A DNA stretch of 64,000 bases, from the NCBI RefSeq assembly GCF_007859635.1, contig NZ_CP042306.1, forward strand, positions 2,542,001 through 2,606,000, written 5' to 3'. Under the pieces are notes generated by a model. That model saw only the letters and a program-made list of their open reading frames with translations. It was not told the origin of the DNA and searched no databases. Source of the stretch: Sphingomonas panacisoli (GTDB lineage: Bacteria > Pseudomonadota > Alphaproteobacteria > Sphingomonadales > Sphingomonadaceae). Positions 44,409 through 53,550 of the stretch are shown piece by piece (the stretch's first letter is position 1; each line of letters starts with the position of its first letter). Made by a program: the position numbers and the translations under genes.

Positions 44409-46906
44409 GTCACCCCCTCTGGGCTATCGTCGAGGATGCGGCGCACGGTCGCCTTGAGGTCGGGGAGCGACCCGCGCGATTTCACCAGCACCGCACTGAC
44501 CTGGCTCGCCGCCGCCGCATCGACGTCGTGCGCGGAAAAGATGATCGTCGGCACGGCTAAGCCGTCCTTGTCGGTCAGCATCGGTAGCAACTCCAACCCC
44601 GATCCCTCGCCGAGATGCAAATCGAGGATCGCCGCATCGGGGGATTCGGTTTCGAGCAGCTTGCGCGCGCCCGCCAGGTCGGTAGCTTTCACGACGCGGG
44701 CATGCGGGCTCAGCGCCGATCCGACGATGTCGAGAATATCCTCGTCGTCGTCGAGGTGGAGGATGACGGGCTGCGCCGCGCCGGAGCGCCCGATGGCGCG
44801 GCGAACGGCATCGGCGAGACGATTGGGATCCACCGGCTTCTGCAACCAATCGACGAAATCGAGCGGCGTCGCCTCGACCGCACCTTCCCGCGTCAGGCCC
44901 GATACGACGACGATCGGCAACGACGAATGCCCGTTCGCGGTCCGCAGCGACCGCGCGACGCTCAGCCCGCTCTCGTCGGGCAGATTCAGATCGAGCAGCA
45001 AGGCGCTGTAGGTCCCGGTCGCCAGCGCCGCGCGCGCATCGGCGGCGGTCCCGACGCAGTGCGCGCCATGGCCGATCGCGACGACCATCTGCCGCAAGGT
45101 ATCCGCCATGTCGGCATCGTCCTCGACGATCAGGATCTGCGGATCGTCCGCCGGCTTGGTGTCGAGCTGACGTTCGCGCCACAGGTCGAGCACGAACGCG
45201 AAGCGCGTGCCGCCGCCCGACCGGTCTTCGAACCGGATCGTACCGTCATGCCGGCCGATGATCTCGCGGGAAATAGCGAGGCCCAGCCCGGTGCCAGGGC
45301 TCTGTTCGCCCTCGGCCCGTTCGAAGCGGCCGAAGATGCGGTCGCGAAATTCGGTCGGCACGCCGGCGCCTTCATCGTCGACGGCAACCTGCGCCTTGCC
45401 GTCGGTCTGCGTCAGCCCGATCGTAACCGTTCCATCGGGCGGCGAGGCGCGGACGGCGTTGGACGTCAGGTTCGCGATGACCTGCAATAGCCGGTCGGCA
45501 TCGCCAGCGACCAGAACGGGCGTATCGGGCACGTCACACGCAATCCTGATCCCAGCGGACGAGGCCAGCCCTTCGCTCCCCTCGCAAGCCCGTTGCACCA
45601 CCTCGCGCAGGTCGAGCGGCCGGCGATCGAGGCCGAGCTGGCCCGACTGGATACGGTCGATGTCGAGCATGTCGTTGATCAGCCGGATCAGCCGGCGCGA
45701 ATTGTTCTCGGCGATCTCTACGAGGCGTTGCGCCGCGGCTGGGATCTTGCCGGCCGACCCCGCGCGCAACAGCCCGAGCGCGCCAACCACAGAGGTGAGC
45801 GGTGTGCGCAATTCGTGGCTGACCGTCGACATCAGCTCGTCCTTCATCCGTTCGATCCGCTTGCGCTGCGAGATGTCGCGGACCGATGCGACGATGTGGT
45901 CGCCGTCGGGCAGGCGCATCACGCCGAGCGCGATGTCGACCGGGATTTCGTGACCGTCGCGATGAAGGATACGGCGATCGGGCAGGTACGGATTGGCGAG
46001 CTTGCCGTCGATCAACCCAACCCGTTCGTGGAATGTCACCGGCCTGTCGAGCAGCTTGATCAGCACCGAAATGTCGCGTCGCGCCAGTTCTTCGGGTCGA
46101 TAGCCGAGCATCGTCGAGGCGGCGGCGTTGATCGTTTCGATCGTCCCGCTGGGGTTGAGGATCGCGATCGCGTCGATCGTGCTGTCGAGGATCGAGCGGT
46201 TGCGTTCGGCGACGCTGTAGGCGGCCAGCCGCGCGCGATACCGCGCATTGCTCTGCCGCCAGATCAGCAAAGCGGCGGCGAGCAACAGCCCGCCGACTAC
46301 TGCGATTCCCACCCACATGCCCAGCCGATCGGCATCGACGCGTGCGCGATAGGTATTCACGCTTTCGTCGCGTTGACGTGCGGCAACCTTGAGCATCGCC
46401 GCCGACACCGACCGCATCTCGTCCATCAGATGCTTGCCCTTGCCCTCGCGAATCCGCGCGACCGCTGCGTCGAGGCCGCCCGCCCTGCGCAGCGCGAGGA
46501 CGGCATCCATCTCGGCGAACTTCTGACCGGCCAAGTCGCGAAGCTGGCCGAGCAGCCGAGCCTGTTCCGGCTGACCGGCGAGGTCGGCCTGTAACTTGGC
46601 GAACGTTCGCGTCACCGCGTTTCGAGCCGGCCCGTAATCGGTCAGGAATGCCGAATCGCCGGTGATCACATAGCCGCGCTGGCTCGATTCGGCGTCGGCG
46701 ATATGCGCGATCAGCGACCCCGCCTCAGCCTGGCGATCGAACGACGCGCGCGCCTGCAACCGCATGTTTTCGGTGACGACATATTCCGAACCGAGCCATA
46801 GCGACATCGCGATCAACAGGATCGGCACGCTGATCGTGGCCAGCACGAAACGCCACATACTCGGCCGTCGCGGTGCCATCGCCTCGATCCCCGACATGTC
46901 GCTCAT
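44405..46906 (-). CDS. CHASE3-PAS hybrid sensor histidine kinase with two receiver domains
   Basis: 833 residues. TM1 (MWRFVLATISVPILLIAMSL) is followed by a CHASE3 region (about 38-195), TM2 (GMWVGIAVVGGLLLAAALLI), a PAS domain (SILDSTIDAIAILNPSG), HisKA (STVSHELRTPLTS, near 363), HATPase (DDEGAGVP, GTGLGLAIS) and two receivers (first near 600-710, LLLDLNLPDESG; second near 715-830, AAILDLHLGEGSG). This is the core of a phosphorelay: histidine to receiver to HPt to receiver. It overlaps both neighbours by 4 nt. The signal, probably extracytoplasmic, is unknown. Confidence 0.92.
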   Translation of the reverse strand: MSDMSGIEAMAPRRPSMWRFVLATISVPILLIAMSLWLGSEYVVTENMRLQARASFDRQAEAGSLIAHIADAESSQRGYVITGDSAFLTDYGPARNAVTRTFAKLQADLAGQPEQARLLGQLRDLAGQKFAEMDAVLALRRAGGLDAAVARIREGKGKHLMDEMRSVSAAMLKVAARQRDESVNTYRARVDADRLGMWVGIAVVGGLLLAAALLIWRQSNARYRARLAAYSVAERNRSILDSTIDAIAILNPSGTIETINAAASTMLGYRPEELARRDISVLIKLLDRPVTFHERVGLIDGKLANPYLPDRRILHRDGHEIPVDIALGVMRLPDGDHIVASVRDISQRKRIERMKDELMSTVSHELRTPLTSVVGALGLLRAGSAGKIPAAAQRLVEIAENNSRRLIRLINDMLDIDRIQSGQLGLDRRPLDLREVVQRACEGSEGLASSAGIRIACDVPDTPVLVAGDADRLLQVIANLTSNAVRASPPDGTVTIGLTQTDGKAQVAVDDEGAGVPTEFRDRIFGRFERAEGEQSPGTGLGLAISREIIGRHDGTIRFEDRSGGGTRFAFVLDLWRERQLDTKPADDPQILIVEDDADMADTLRQMVVAIGHGAHCVGTAADARAALATGTYSALLLDLNLPDESGLSVARSLRTANGHSSLPIVVVSGLTREGAVEATPLDFVDWLQKPVDPNRLADAVRRAIGRSGAAQPVILHLDDDEDILDIVGSALSPHARVVKATDLAGARKLLETESPDAAILDLHLGEGSGLELLPMLTDKDGLAVPTIIFSAHDVDAAAASQVSAVLVKSRGSLPDLKATVRRILDDSPEGVT

Positions 46907-47544
46907 GTCGTGCCGGCATCCCCGAGCAACGGCTGCATCGCGAGCAACGCCTGAGCGCGATTGCTGACCCCCAACTTGCGGAAGATCGCCGTGAGATGTG
47001 CCTTCACCGTCGCTTCGGTGATGTCGAGGTCGCCGGCGATCTGCTTGTTGAGGCGCCCGTCCGCCAGCGCCAGCAAAACCTTGAGCTGCGCACCCGACAG
47101 CGCCGCGATCCGATCGCGCGCCGAGCCCGCCGCCGCGGCGGTGGTTGCCGGCACCGGGAACACGGACTGTCCCGCGACGATCGTGCGCAAGGACTGCGCG
47201 AGGTCGTCGAGCGGATCGCTCTTGAACAGGAAACCGGCGGCGCCGAGCGCGCGGGCCGCCTCGACGATGACGGCGTCCTGCCGCGCCGACACCATGACGA
47301 TCGGCGTGTCGCCGAGGAGATGCTGGAGTTGCAGCAGCCCGGAAAAGCCGCGCGCATCGGGCAGGATGAAATCGAGCAGGACCAGTCGATAGCCGCCGCG
47401 CGTCGCGATCGCCTTCGTCGCTTCGTCGATCGAACCGGCATTATCGACCGAAACGCCCGGCAAGGCCGCCCGCGCGGCGAGCGACAGCCCCTCTCGCGTC
47501 AATGGATGATCGTCGGCGATTAGTACGTGTCGACTGAGCGTCAG
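46903..47544 (-). CDS. NarL/LuxR-type response regulator
   Basis: About 213 residues. The receiver has VLIADDHPLTREG, LVLLDFILPDARG and the conserved Lys in GFLFKSDP. The LuxR-type HTH is LNKQIAGDLDITEATVKAHL. The start is placed at CTG 47544 because GGAGG lies 5 nt upstream and the receiver starts there. The next alternative is TTG 47637, with no ribosome site and 31 extra residues that would almost fill the gap to the divergent gene. The stop overlaps the hybrid kinase gene by 4 nt. Confidence 0.85.
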   Translation of the reverse strand: MTLSRHVLIADDHPLTREGLSLAARAALPGVSVDNAGSIDEATKAIATRGGYRLVLLDFILPDARGFSGLLQLQHLLGDTPIVMVSARQDAVIVEAARALGAAGFLFKSDPLDDLAQSLRTIVAGQSVFPVPATTAAAAGSARDRIAALSGAQLKVLLALADGRLNKQIAGDLDITEATVKAHLTAIFRKLGVSNRAQALLAMQPLLGDAGTT

Positions 47545-47689
47545 GATTGCCTCCGCAAAAAGTAGCGTTCGAAACCCGGTCCGATACGCTACTGGAACCT
47601 GCGCCCTTGTACGTCTTTTGACCGTTAACCCGGTCAAGATTTATGTCGGGAATGGTGTAAATTTCTCCGCATGTAAAGGGAGTTAGCTT

Positions 47690-48361
47690 CTGACCGATCA
47701 ACAAGGTACGGTGCTGATCGTCGATGACGAGGAAGCGAATCGGATCATCGTGCGGCGCGTTCTCGAACAGGCGGGATGGTCAGCGGTCGAAGCGGCGGAC
47801 GGCATCGAAGCGGTCGCCGCGGCCCGCCGGACGCTGCCGTCGCTGATCGTCATGGATATCGACATGCCGCGCTGCGACGGGCTCGCGGCGACCCGCGCGA
47901 TCCGCGAGTCCGCCGCGCCGCTCTCCAGCGTCCCGATCCTGGTCTATAGCGCCATGCCGCTGACCGATGTCGAGGTCACCGCGCGGGGCATGGACGGCAG
48001 GATTCCCAAGCCCTTCACCCCAGATCAGTTGATCGCGGCGGTCGAGCCGTGGCTACAGGAAGGACAGCTGGCGGGTGCGCAACGCCTGGCGGGATTGTTC
48101 GGTGAGGCCGAGCTCGGCCGGTTGGTCGGCGGTCTGCGCGAGCAGTTGGAATCCGCCGTGACGGAATTGGATGGTACCGCCATCCCGACCATCGCCCATC
48201 GCGTCGCCGGTCTGGCCGGCACGCTCGGTTTCGCCGCGGTCAGCGCGAGTTGGCTGGCGCTGTCGGAGGGCGACGAATCGGCCCGCGACCAAGCCCGGCG
48301 CGATGCCCGGATGGCGATCGCCGCGATCGACCGCAGCGAGCTTGTTGCACCGCACCATTGA
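47690..48361 (+). CDS. Receiver-HPt protein of the phosphorelay
   Basis: 223 residues if translated from CTG 47690, which gives MTDQQGTVLIVDDEEANR and has AAAGGGAG 7 nt upstream; GTG 47711 is a shorter alternative that would truncate the first receiver strand. The receiver domain (LIVMDIDMPRCDG, Lys in RIPKPFTP) is followed by an HPt domain with the phospho-histidine in TIAHRVAGLAGTLGF near residue 185. It can pass phosphate between the hybrid kinase and a regulator. It is divergent from the NarL-type gene and lies immediately before the pilus operon. Confidence 0.85.
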   Translation: MTDQQGTVLIVDDEEANRIIVRRVLEQAGWSAVEAADGIEAVAAARRTLPSLIVMDIDMPRCDGLAATRAIRESAAPLSSVPILVYSAMPLTDVEVTARGMDGRIPKPFTPDQLIAAVEPWLQEGQLAGAQRLAGLFGEAELGRLVGGLREQLESAVTELDGTAIPTIAHRVAGLAGTLGFAAVSASWLALSEGDESARDQARRDARMAIAAIDRSELVAPHH

Positions 48362-48461
48362 GACTCTGGTCGAATCCGGCGCGGGCCAGGCTGCGGCGGT
48401 AAGTTTCTGTTTACCGCGAGGGCGTTGGGCAAGGTCATTCCCCACGCTCAACCGGAGCAGA

Positions 48462-49007
48462 ATGATGATCAACCTCACGTCCCCCCTTCGCTCGCTGGCC
48501 CTCGCCGGCGCCGCAATTGTCGCCGTCGCCGCTACCCCGGCGCTGGCCGACAGCAGCAACGGTACGATCGCCGTCGCGCTCAACGTGACCAACGCCTGCG
48601 TCGTCAACGGCGCGGCGTCCGTTCAGTCCAACCTCGGCTCGCTCGGCACGATCCAGTTCCCCGATCAGCCCGGCATCTTCGGCAACGTCGACGGCCAGCT
48701 CGTCGGTTCGCTCGGCACGCTGCAGGTGCAGTGCTCGCCGAACGCGACGCCGGTGCTGACGATAGGTTCGGGCGCGCATGACGCGGCCGGCAAGCGCAAC
48801 ATGGCGGCGAATGCGAGTTCGGTAAACTACCGCCTCTATTCGGATTCGGCGCGCACCAACGAAATCGGGATCGGCGGCCAGCTGACCCTGGGTACCGCAT
48901 CGACCACGCCGATCACCGTGCCGATCTACGCACGCGTCAACAGCGGCGGTCAGGTCCTCGCGGCCGGATCGTACACCGACACCGTGCAAGTCGTCCTGAC
49001 CTGGTAA
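48462..49007 (+). CDS. Spore coat U-domain pilin (CsuA/B-like major subunit)
   Basis: 181 residues with a signal peptide (MMINLTSPLRSLALAGAAIV, cut after ALA). The SCPU fold is typical of archaic chaperone-usher pilins: TIAVALNVTNACVVNGAASV near the N-terminus, a conserved Cys pair (ACVVN, VQCSPN), and TDTVQVVLTW at the C-terminus. GGAG lies upstream of ATG 48462. It is first in the five-gene operon and is the best candidate for the major pilus subunit. Confidence 0.9.
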   Translation: MMINLTSPLRSLALAGAAIVAVAATPALADSSNGTIAVALNVTNACVVNGAASVQSNLGSLGTIQFPDQPGIFGNVDGQLVGSLGTLQVQCSPNATPVLTIGSGAHDAAGKRNMAANASSVNYRLYSDSARTNEIGIGGQLTLGTASTTPITVPIYARVNSGGQVLAAGSYTDTVQVVLTW

Positions 49008-49032
49008 GCGGATTTCGGGCAGGACGATCGGC

Positions 49033-49551
49033 ATGTTGCGGCTGGTATCGGGCGGAGCGTTTGCGCTCGCGTCGCTGGCCCTCGTGTCGATGCCTGCCCG
49101 GGCCGAAACGACCAAGAGCTTCCAGGTCTCCGCCGACATCGTCAAAGGCTGCATCGTCGCCGTCAATGCCGGTGGACAATGGGGCAAGATCGATTTCGGC
49201 ACGGTGTCCGGCGTCGCGTCGGGTACGGTCGATGCCGATCTGCTGTCCGGCTCGGTCGGCGGCATCCAGATCGACTGCACACCCAACACGACCGCGTCGG
49301 TGACCGTCGATAACGGCGATCATGCTGCGAACGGTGTGCGCCGGCTAGGCCTCGGCGCGACCGCTTATGCGATCCCATATCAGCTGTTTGCCGACGGCAG
49401 CAGCACGCCCTGGACGACCCAGGCGATCGCGGTCTCCTTCCCGGCCGGCACGTCGCGCAAGATCCTGCCGGTGCGCGGGCGGGCGACGTTAACCAGACCG
49501 ATGGCAGCGGGCGCGTATACGGACACCGTTCGTGTCACGCTAACCTGGTGA
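49033..49551 (+). CDS. Second spore coat U-domain pilin (minor subunit-like)
   Basis: 172 residues with a signal peptide (MLRLVSGGAFALASLALVSM, cut after ARA). The SCPU core shows KGCIVAVNAGGQWGKIDFG and IQIDCTPNTTASVTVDNG. The C-terminus ends TDTVRVTLTW, the donor-strand-type ending also seen in its neighbour. It is presumably a minor or adapter subunit of the same pilus. It lies 25 nt after the first pilin. Both pilins share little identity beyond the family motifs. Confidence 0.88.
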   Translation: MLRLVSGGAFALASLALVSMPARAETTKSFQVSADIVKGCIVAVNAGGQWGKIDFGTVSGVASGTVDADLLSGSVGGIQIDCTPNTTASVTVDNGDHAANGVRRLGLGATAYAIPYQLFADGSSTPWTTQAIAVSFPAGTSRKILPVRGRATLTRPMAAGAYTDTVRVTLTW

Positions 49552-49577
49552 ATATGCGCCACATTCGGAGTGTTCTG

Positions 49578-50291
49578 ATGAAAAGACTGCTCACCGCCAC
49601 GCTGCTGCCCGCGAGCTTTCTCGCTACGGCTTCGCATGCTTCCACCGTGGTGATCTGGCCGGTCGATCCGATCCTGAAACCGGGCGAACAGGCGACCGCA
49701 TTGTGGCTCGAAAACAAGGGCGACAAGCCCGTCACGCTGCAGGTCCGCTCGTTCGACTGGGCGCAGCCGCAGGGCGACGACGCCCTGACCCCGCAGAACG
49801 ACGTGGTCGTCAGCCCGCCGATCGCGGTCGTTCCCGCGGGCAAGCGCCAGCTCGTCCGCATCATCCGTCGCGATCCCGCTGCCGCGGCCGCGCCCGAACG
49901 AGCGTTCCGCCTGCTGATCGACGAAGTGCCGACTCAGCCCGCTGCGGGCGATCCGGCGGCGGCTTCCGCCCGGCTCGCGGTGCAGATGCGCTATTCGATT
50001 CCGTTGTTCACCTACACCGCCGATCCGGGCGCGCAGAAGGTTGCGCTCGTCGCGCGCACGATTGCTACCGGCGACGGCCGCGTGGTCGAGATCCGCAATA
50101 CCGGCACGCTCCATGCGCGGCTTACCGACCTGCGCGTCGTGCTGGGCAACCAGGAACGGATGATCAAGGCGGGGCTGAGCGGCTACGTCCTGCCCGGCGC
50201 GACGGTGCGGTTCGTGATCCCCGGCGACGCCGCGGGCGTGGTAAAGGTCGGCGTCAATGGGGTCGACCAGACGCTCGAACCGGCCACCTGA
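49578..50291 (+). CDS. Archaic pilus periplasmic chaperone (CsuC-like)
   Basis: 237 residues from ATG 49578, chosen because GGAG lies 7 nt upstream. Signal peptide MKRLLTATLLPASFLATASH is followed by a two-domain immunoglobulin-like chaperone: VVIWPVDPILKPGEQATALW, PIAVVPAGKRQLVRIIRRDP (a family-conserved Arg region), RAFRLLIDEVP and a C-terminal domain. It escorts the pilin subunits in the periplasm to the usher. An in-frame GTG at 49548 overlaps the previous stop. The usher follows. Confidence 0.9.
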   Translation: MKRLLTATLLPASFLATASHASTVVIWPVDPILKPGEQATALWLENKGDKPVTLQVRSFDWAQPQGDDALTPQNDVVVSPPIAVVPAGKRQLVRIIRRDPAAAAAPERAFRLLIDEVPTQPAAGDPAAASARLAVQMRYSIPLFTYTADPGAQKVALVARTIATGDGRVVEIRNTGTLHARLTDLRVVLGNQERMIKAGLSGYVLPGATVRFVIPGDAAGVVKVGVNGVDQTLEPAT

Positions 50292-50311
50292 CAGGCGAGC
50301 GGCGCATCACC

Positions 50312-52603
50312 ATGCGTCTTTTCCGATCCCTCCTGACCCTGTTGGCGCTATGCGCCGCGCAACCAGCATTCGCGGCGAGCGATCCCGTGCCGGGGGCGGC
50401 GGCCGACAAGGTGGACAGCGCGGCGCTGTTCGTCGAACTCGTCGTCAACGGCCAGGCCAAGGACGGCTTCCTGAGCGTCGCCAAAAACGGCGATCATCTG
50501 TGGGTCGATGCCGACACCCTGCGCAAGGCCGGGATCGACATTCGCGATCAGGGCAGGATCGACGTCGCCGCTTATCCCGGATTCCGCGCGACCTATGACG
50601 AGGAAGGTCAGCGGCTGTTGCTCGACGTGCCGGCGGCGATGCTGCCGACCAGCAAAATCGCCGGCACCGCGCCTGCGCGGCTGAAGACGACGGTAAGCAC
50701 CGGCGCGTTGCTCAACTACGACCTCTACGCCCAGCGCACCGCCGGCATCACCAGCGTGTCGCTGTGGAGCGAACAGCGCGTGTTCGGCCCGGTCGGCACC
50801 CTGTCGAATACCGGCAGCATTCGCTGGGGCGGATCGGGGCGGAAGGGCTATGTCCGCTACGACACGACCTATCGCTATATCGACGAGGACCGCGCGATCG
50901 TCGCGGAGGCGGGCGACACGATCACCGGCGCGCTGCCATGGAACAGCGCGGTCCGGATCGGCGGCGTGCAGATCGCGCGCAGCTTCCGCACGCGGCCCGA
51001 CCTGATCACCGTTCCCCTGCCCGATTTCGCCGGGATGGCGGCGGTGCCGTCGGGGGTCGACCTGTTCGTCGACGGCTATCGCCAGCAACATGCCGATGTC
51101 GGACCGGGCCGCTTCGTGCTCGACAACGTGCCGGTGGTGAACGGCGCGGGCGAGGCGCGGGTCGTCACCACCGACGCGGTCGGGCGGCAAGTCTCGACGG
51201 TCATTCCGTTCTACGTCGCGCCCGAATTGCTGCATCCGGGGCTCAGCGATTTTTCCGCGAGCGTCGGCGCGTTACGGCGTGGCTACGGGTTGAAGAGCTT
51301 CGGTTACGGCCGGCTCGTCGCGACCGCATCGGGCCGCGTGGGGCTGACGTCGCGTTTCACCCTCGAGGGGCATGGCGAGGCGGCGAGCGGCCTCGTCCTC
51401 GGCGGGATCGGCGGGGCGTGGGCACCGGGTCGCTTCGGGGCGTTCCACGGATCGGCCGCGGTCAGCCGTCGCGCCGGCGCCACCGGCACGCAAGTCACCG
51501 TCGGCTACACCTATACCAGCCGCCGTTTCAGCCTGGGCGCCGAGCATATCGTACGAAGCAGCAACTTCACCGACCTCGCCGGCTTCGACCTCGCCAATTG
51601 GCGCGGCGGATCGCGCAGCGACCGGGTGAGCGGCAGCGTCGTGCTCAACGGGCTCGGCAGCCTGGGCGTCGGCTATATCGACGCGCGGACGCGCGACGGC
51701 AGCCGCGCGCGCATCGCCTCCGCTTCGTTTTCGCTACCGCTCGCCCGCAGCATCTCGGCGTTTGCCGCGGCCGATTACGATATCGATCGCAAGGCGTTCA
51801 GCGCGCAACTCCGCATCGTCGTGCCCTTGGGCGGCGGCAGCGCGAGCGCGGGGGTGAGCCGCCAGCCCAATCGCGGGATGCTGTTCGAAGGCGACTATGC
51901 GCGCTCCGTCCCGACCGATGGCGGATTCGGCTTCGCCGCCAGCGCCGCGACCGGCAGCAATGGCGGGTTCTACGGCCAGGCCAGCGGCACGTGGCGCGGC
52001 GACGCGGTCCAGATCGACGCGGGCGCATCCACGACGCCCGGCAGCGCGTCCTATTGGGCGGGCGTGACCGGCGCGGTCGCGTTGCTGAACGACAAGGTCT
52101 ATGTCGCCAACCAGCTGCCCGATGCGTTCGCGGTCATCGTGACCGACCTGCCGAAGGTGCCGGTCTATTACGAGAACCAGCTGATCGGCCGGACCGAGCG
52201 CGACGGCCGCCTGTTCGTGCCGCGCGTCACCGCCTATCACCCCAGCCGCTTCTCGATCGACACGATCGACCTGCCGATCGGCGCAGAGGCCGCGACGATC
52301 GAGGCCCGGGTCGCCCTGCGCGAAGGGACCGGCGCGGTCATCCCGATGACGGTCGCGATCGTCCGCAGCGGCACGGTGGTGCTGCTCGATGCATTCGGGA
52401 AGCCATTCCCCGCGGGCACGATGGCGGACCTATCGACGGGCGGCCAGGTGGTGGTCGGCTGGGACGGGATCGTCTCGATCGATCGCTTGCCCGCCGCCTT
52501 CACCTTGTCGATCGCGCGACCGACGGGCGTGTGCCGCGCGACGGTCGCGGTGCCCGCCGATGCCGGCCCCCTCGCCAATCTGGGAAGCGTCCGATGCGAA
52601 TGA
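50312..52603 (+). CDS. Outer-membrane usher of archaic chaperone-usher pilus (CsuD-like)
   Basis: 763 residues with a signal peptide (MRLFRSLLTLLALCAAQPAF, cut after AFA). The N-terminal part (FVELVVNGQAKDGFLSVAK) and the beta-barrel with LFVDGYRQQHADVGPGRF and FYVAPELLHPGLSDFSASVG match the usher family. The C-terminal domains have LIGRTERDGRLFVPRVTAYH and GGQVVVGWDGIVSI. It forms the pore that assembles and secretes the pilus. Its stop overlaps the tip-subunit gene. The size is typical of archaic ushers. Confidence 0.9.
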   Translation: MRLFRSLLTLLALCAAQPAFAASDPVPGAAADKVDSAALFVELVVNGQAKDGFLSVAKNGDHLWVDADTLRKAGIDIRDQGRIDVAAYPGFRATYDEEGQRLLLDVPAAMLPTSKIAGTAPARLKTTVSTGALLNYDLYAQRTAGITSVSLWSEQRVFGPVGTLSNTGSIRWGGSGRKGYVRYDTTYRYIDEDRAIVAEAGDTITGALPWNSAVRIGGVQIARSFRTRPDLITVPLPDFAGMAAVPSGVDLFVDGYRQQHADVGPGRFVLDNVPVVNGAGEARVVTTDAVGRQVSTVIPFYVAPELLHPGLSDFSASVGALRRGYGLKSFGYGRLVATASGRVGLTSRFTLEGHGEAASGLVLGGIGGAWAPGRFGAFHGSAAVSRRAGATGTQVTVGYTYTSRRFSLGAEHIVRSSNFTDLAGFDLANWRGGSRSDRVSGSVVLNGLGSLGVGYIDARTRDGSRARIASASFSLPLARSISAFAAADYDIDRKAFSAQLRIVVPLGGGSASAGVSRQPNRGMLFEGDYARSVPTDGGFGFAASAATGSNGGFYGQASGTWRGDAVQIDAGASTTPGSASYWAGVTGAVALLNDKVYVANQLPDAFAVIVTDLPKVPVYYENQLIGRTERDGRLFVPRVTAYHPSRFSIDTIDLPIGAEAATIEARVALREGTGAVIPMTVAIVRSGTVVLLDAFGKPFPAGTMADLSTGGQVVVGWDGIVSIDRLPAAFTLSIARPTGVCRATVAVPADAGPLANLGSVRCE

Positions 52604-53550
52604 TTCTCCGCGCCTTGCTCGTCCTAGCTGGCCTCGCTTTGTCGACAGAGGCGCAGGCATTGTGCAGCCTGCAGCCGACCACGACGACGACGTTCACCGC
52701 CGCCTCGTCCTACGACGTCCGCACGGCCGGGGCGATCGCGACCGTCACCGCGCCGACCAGCCTCAACTGCAACGGCTCGCTGATCAGCATCGCGACGGTG
52801 AATACGGCGAAGGCGACCGTGCTGAGCACCAACGGCTTCAAGCTCAAGAACGCGGCCGGCGACGCGATTTCTTATCGCCTGTCGGCGGACTCGGCGGGCA
52901 GCTATACCTTCACGCAGGGCGGGACGATCGACTACTTCAGCGGGTCGCTGGTGTCGCTGCTCGGCATCCTCAACGGCGCAAATTTTGTGCCGACCATGTA
53001 CGCGGCGACGATCGATACGCCCAACGTGCCGGCCGGGACCTATACCGACACCGTGCGCGTGTCGTGGAGCTGGACGATCTGTCACGGGCTCGGCATCGGC
53101 AATGTCTGCGTGCTGAGCGAGACCGGCAGCGGCACGACCGACATGACGATCAAGATCACGGTCGGGAACGACTGCCGGATCAGCGCGCCGCCCTTATCGT
53201 TCGGCACCGCGCCGCTCGCGTCGCAATTCGGCAGCGTGACGCAAGCGGTAGCGGTCGATTGCACCAAGGACGCGACCTACACCGTCGCCTTCACCAGCGG
53301 CAATTCGGGCGCATCACGGCCGTGGCGCGCGATGAGCGACGGCGCCGGGAATATCCTGCAATACAATATCTACAGAACCGACGGCACGACGATCTGGGAC
53401 ATGACCAATCCGATGACCAGCGCGGTCAAAGGGACTGGATCGACCAATCCGGCGCAGATGCAAACGTATGTCGCGAAGGTAAATCCAAGCCAGACGACCC
53501 CGCCGGTCGGACACTATACCGACACGGTCAGCGTGGTCATCGCGTTCTGA
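52594..53550 (+). CDS. Two-domain spore coat U protein (CsuE-like tip subunit)
   Basis: 318 residues starting at ATG 52594, overlapping the usher stop. Signal peptide MRMILRALLVLAGLALSTEA is followed by two SCPU domains: one ending TYTDTVRVSWSW near residue 165, the second starting MTIKITVGNDCRIS and ending HYTDTVSVVIAF. This two-domain layout is that of the Csu tip adhesin CsuE, which carries an N-terminal receptor-binding domain. It completes a five-gene archaic pilus operon. It overlaps the convergent ridA gene by 14 nt. Confidence 0.85.
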   Translation: MRMILRALLVLAGLALSTEAQALCSLQPTTTTTFTAASSYDVRTAGAIATVTAPTSLNCNGSLISIATVNTAKATVLSTNGFKLKNAAGDAISYRLSADSAGSYTFTQGGTIDYFSGSLVSLLGILNGANFVPTMYAATIDTPNVPAGTYTDTVRVSWSWTICHGLGIGNVCVLSETGSGTTDMTIKITVGNDCRISAPPLSFGTAPLASQFGSVTQAVAVDCTKDATYTVAFTSGNSGASRPWRAMSDGAGNILQYNIYRTDGTTIWDMTNPMTSAVKGTGSTNPAQMQTYVAKVNPSQTTPPVGHYTDTVSVVIAF

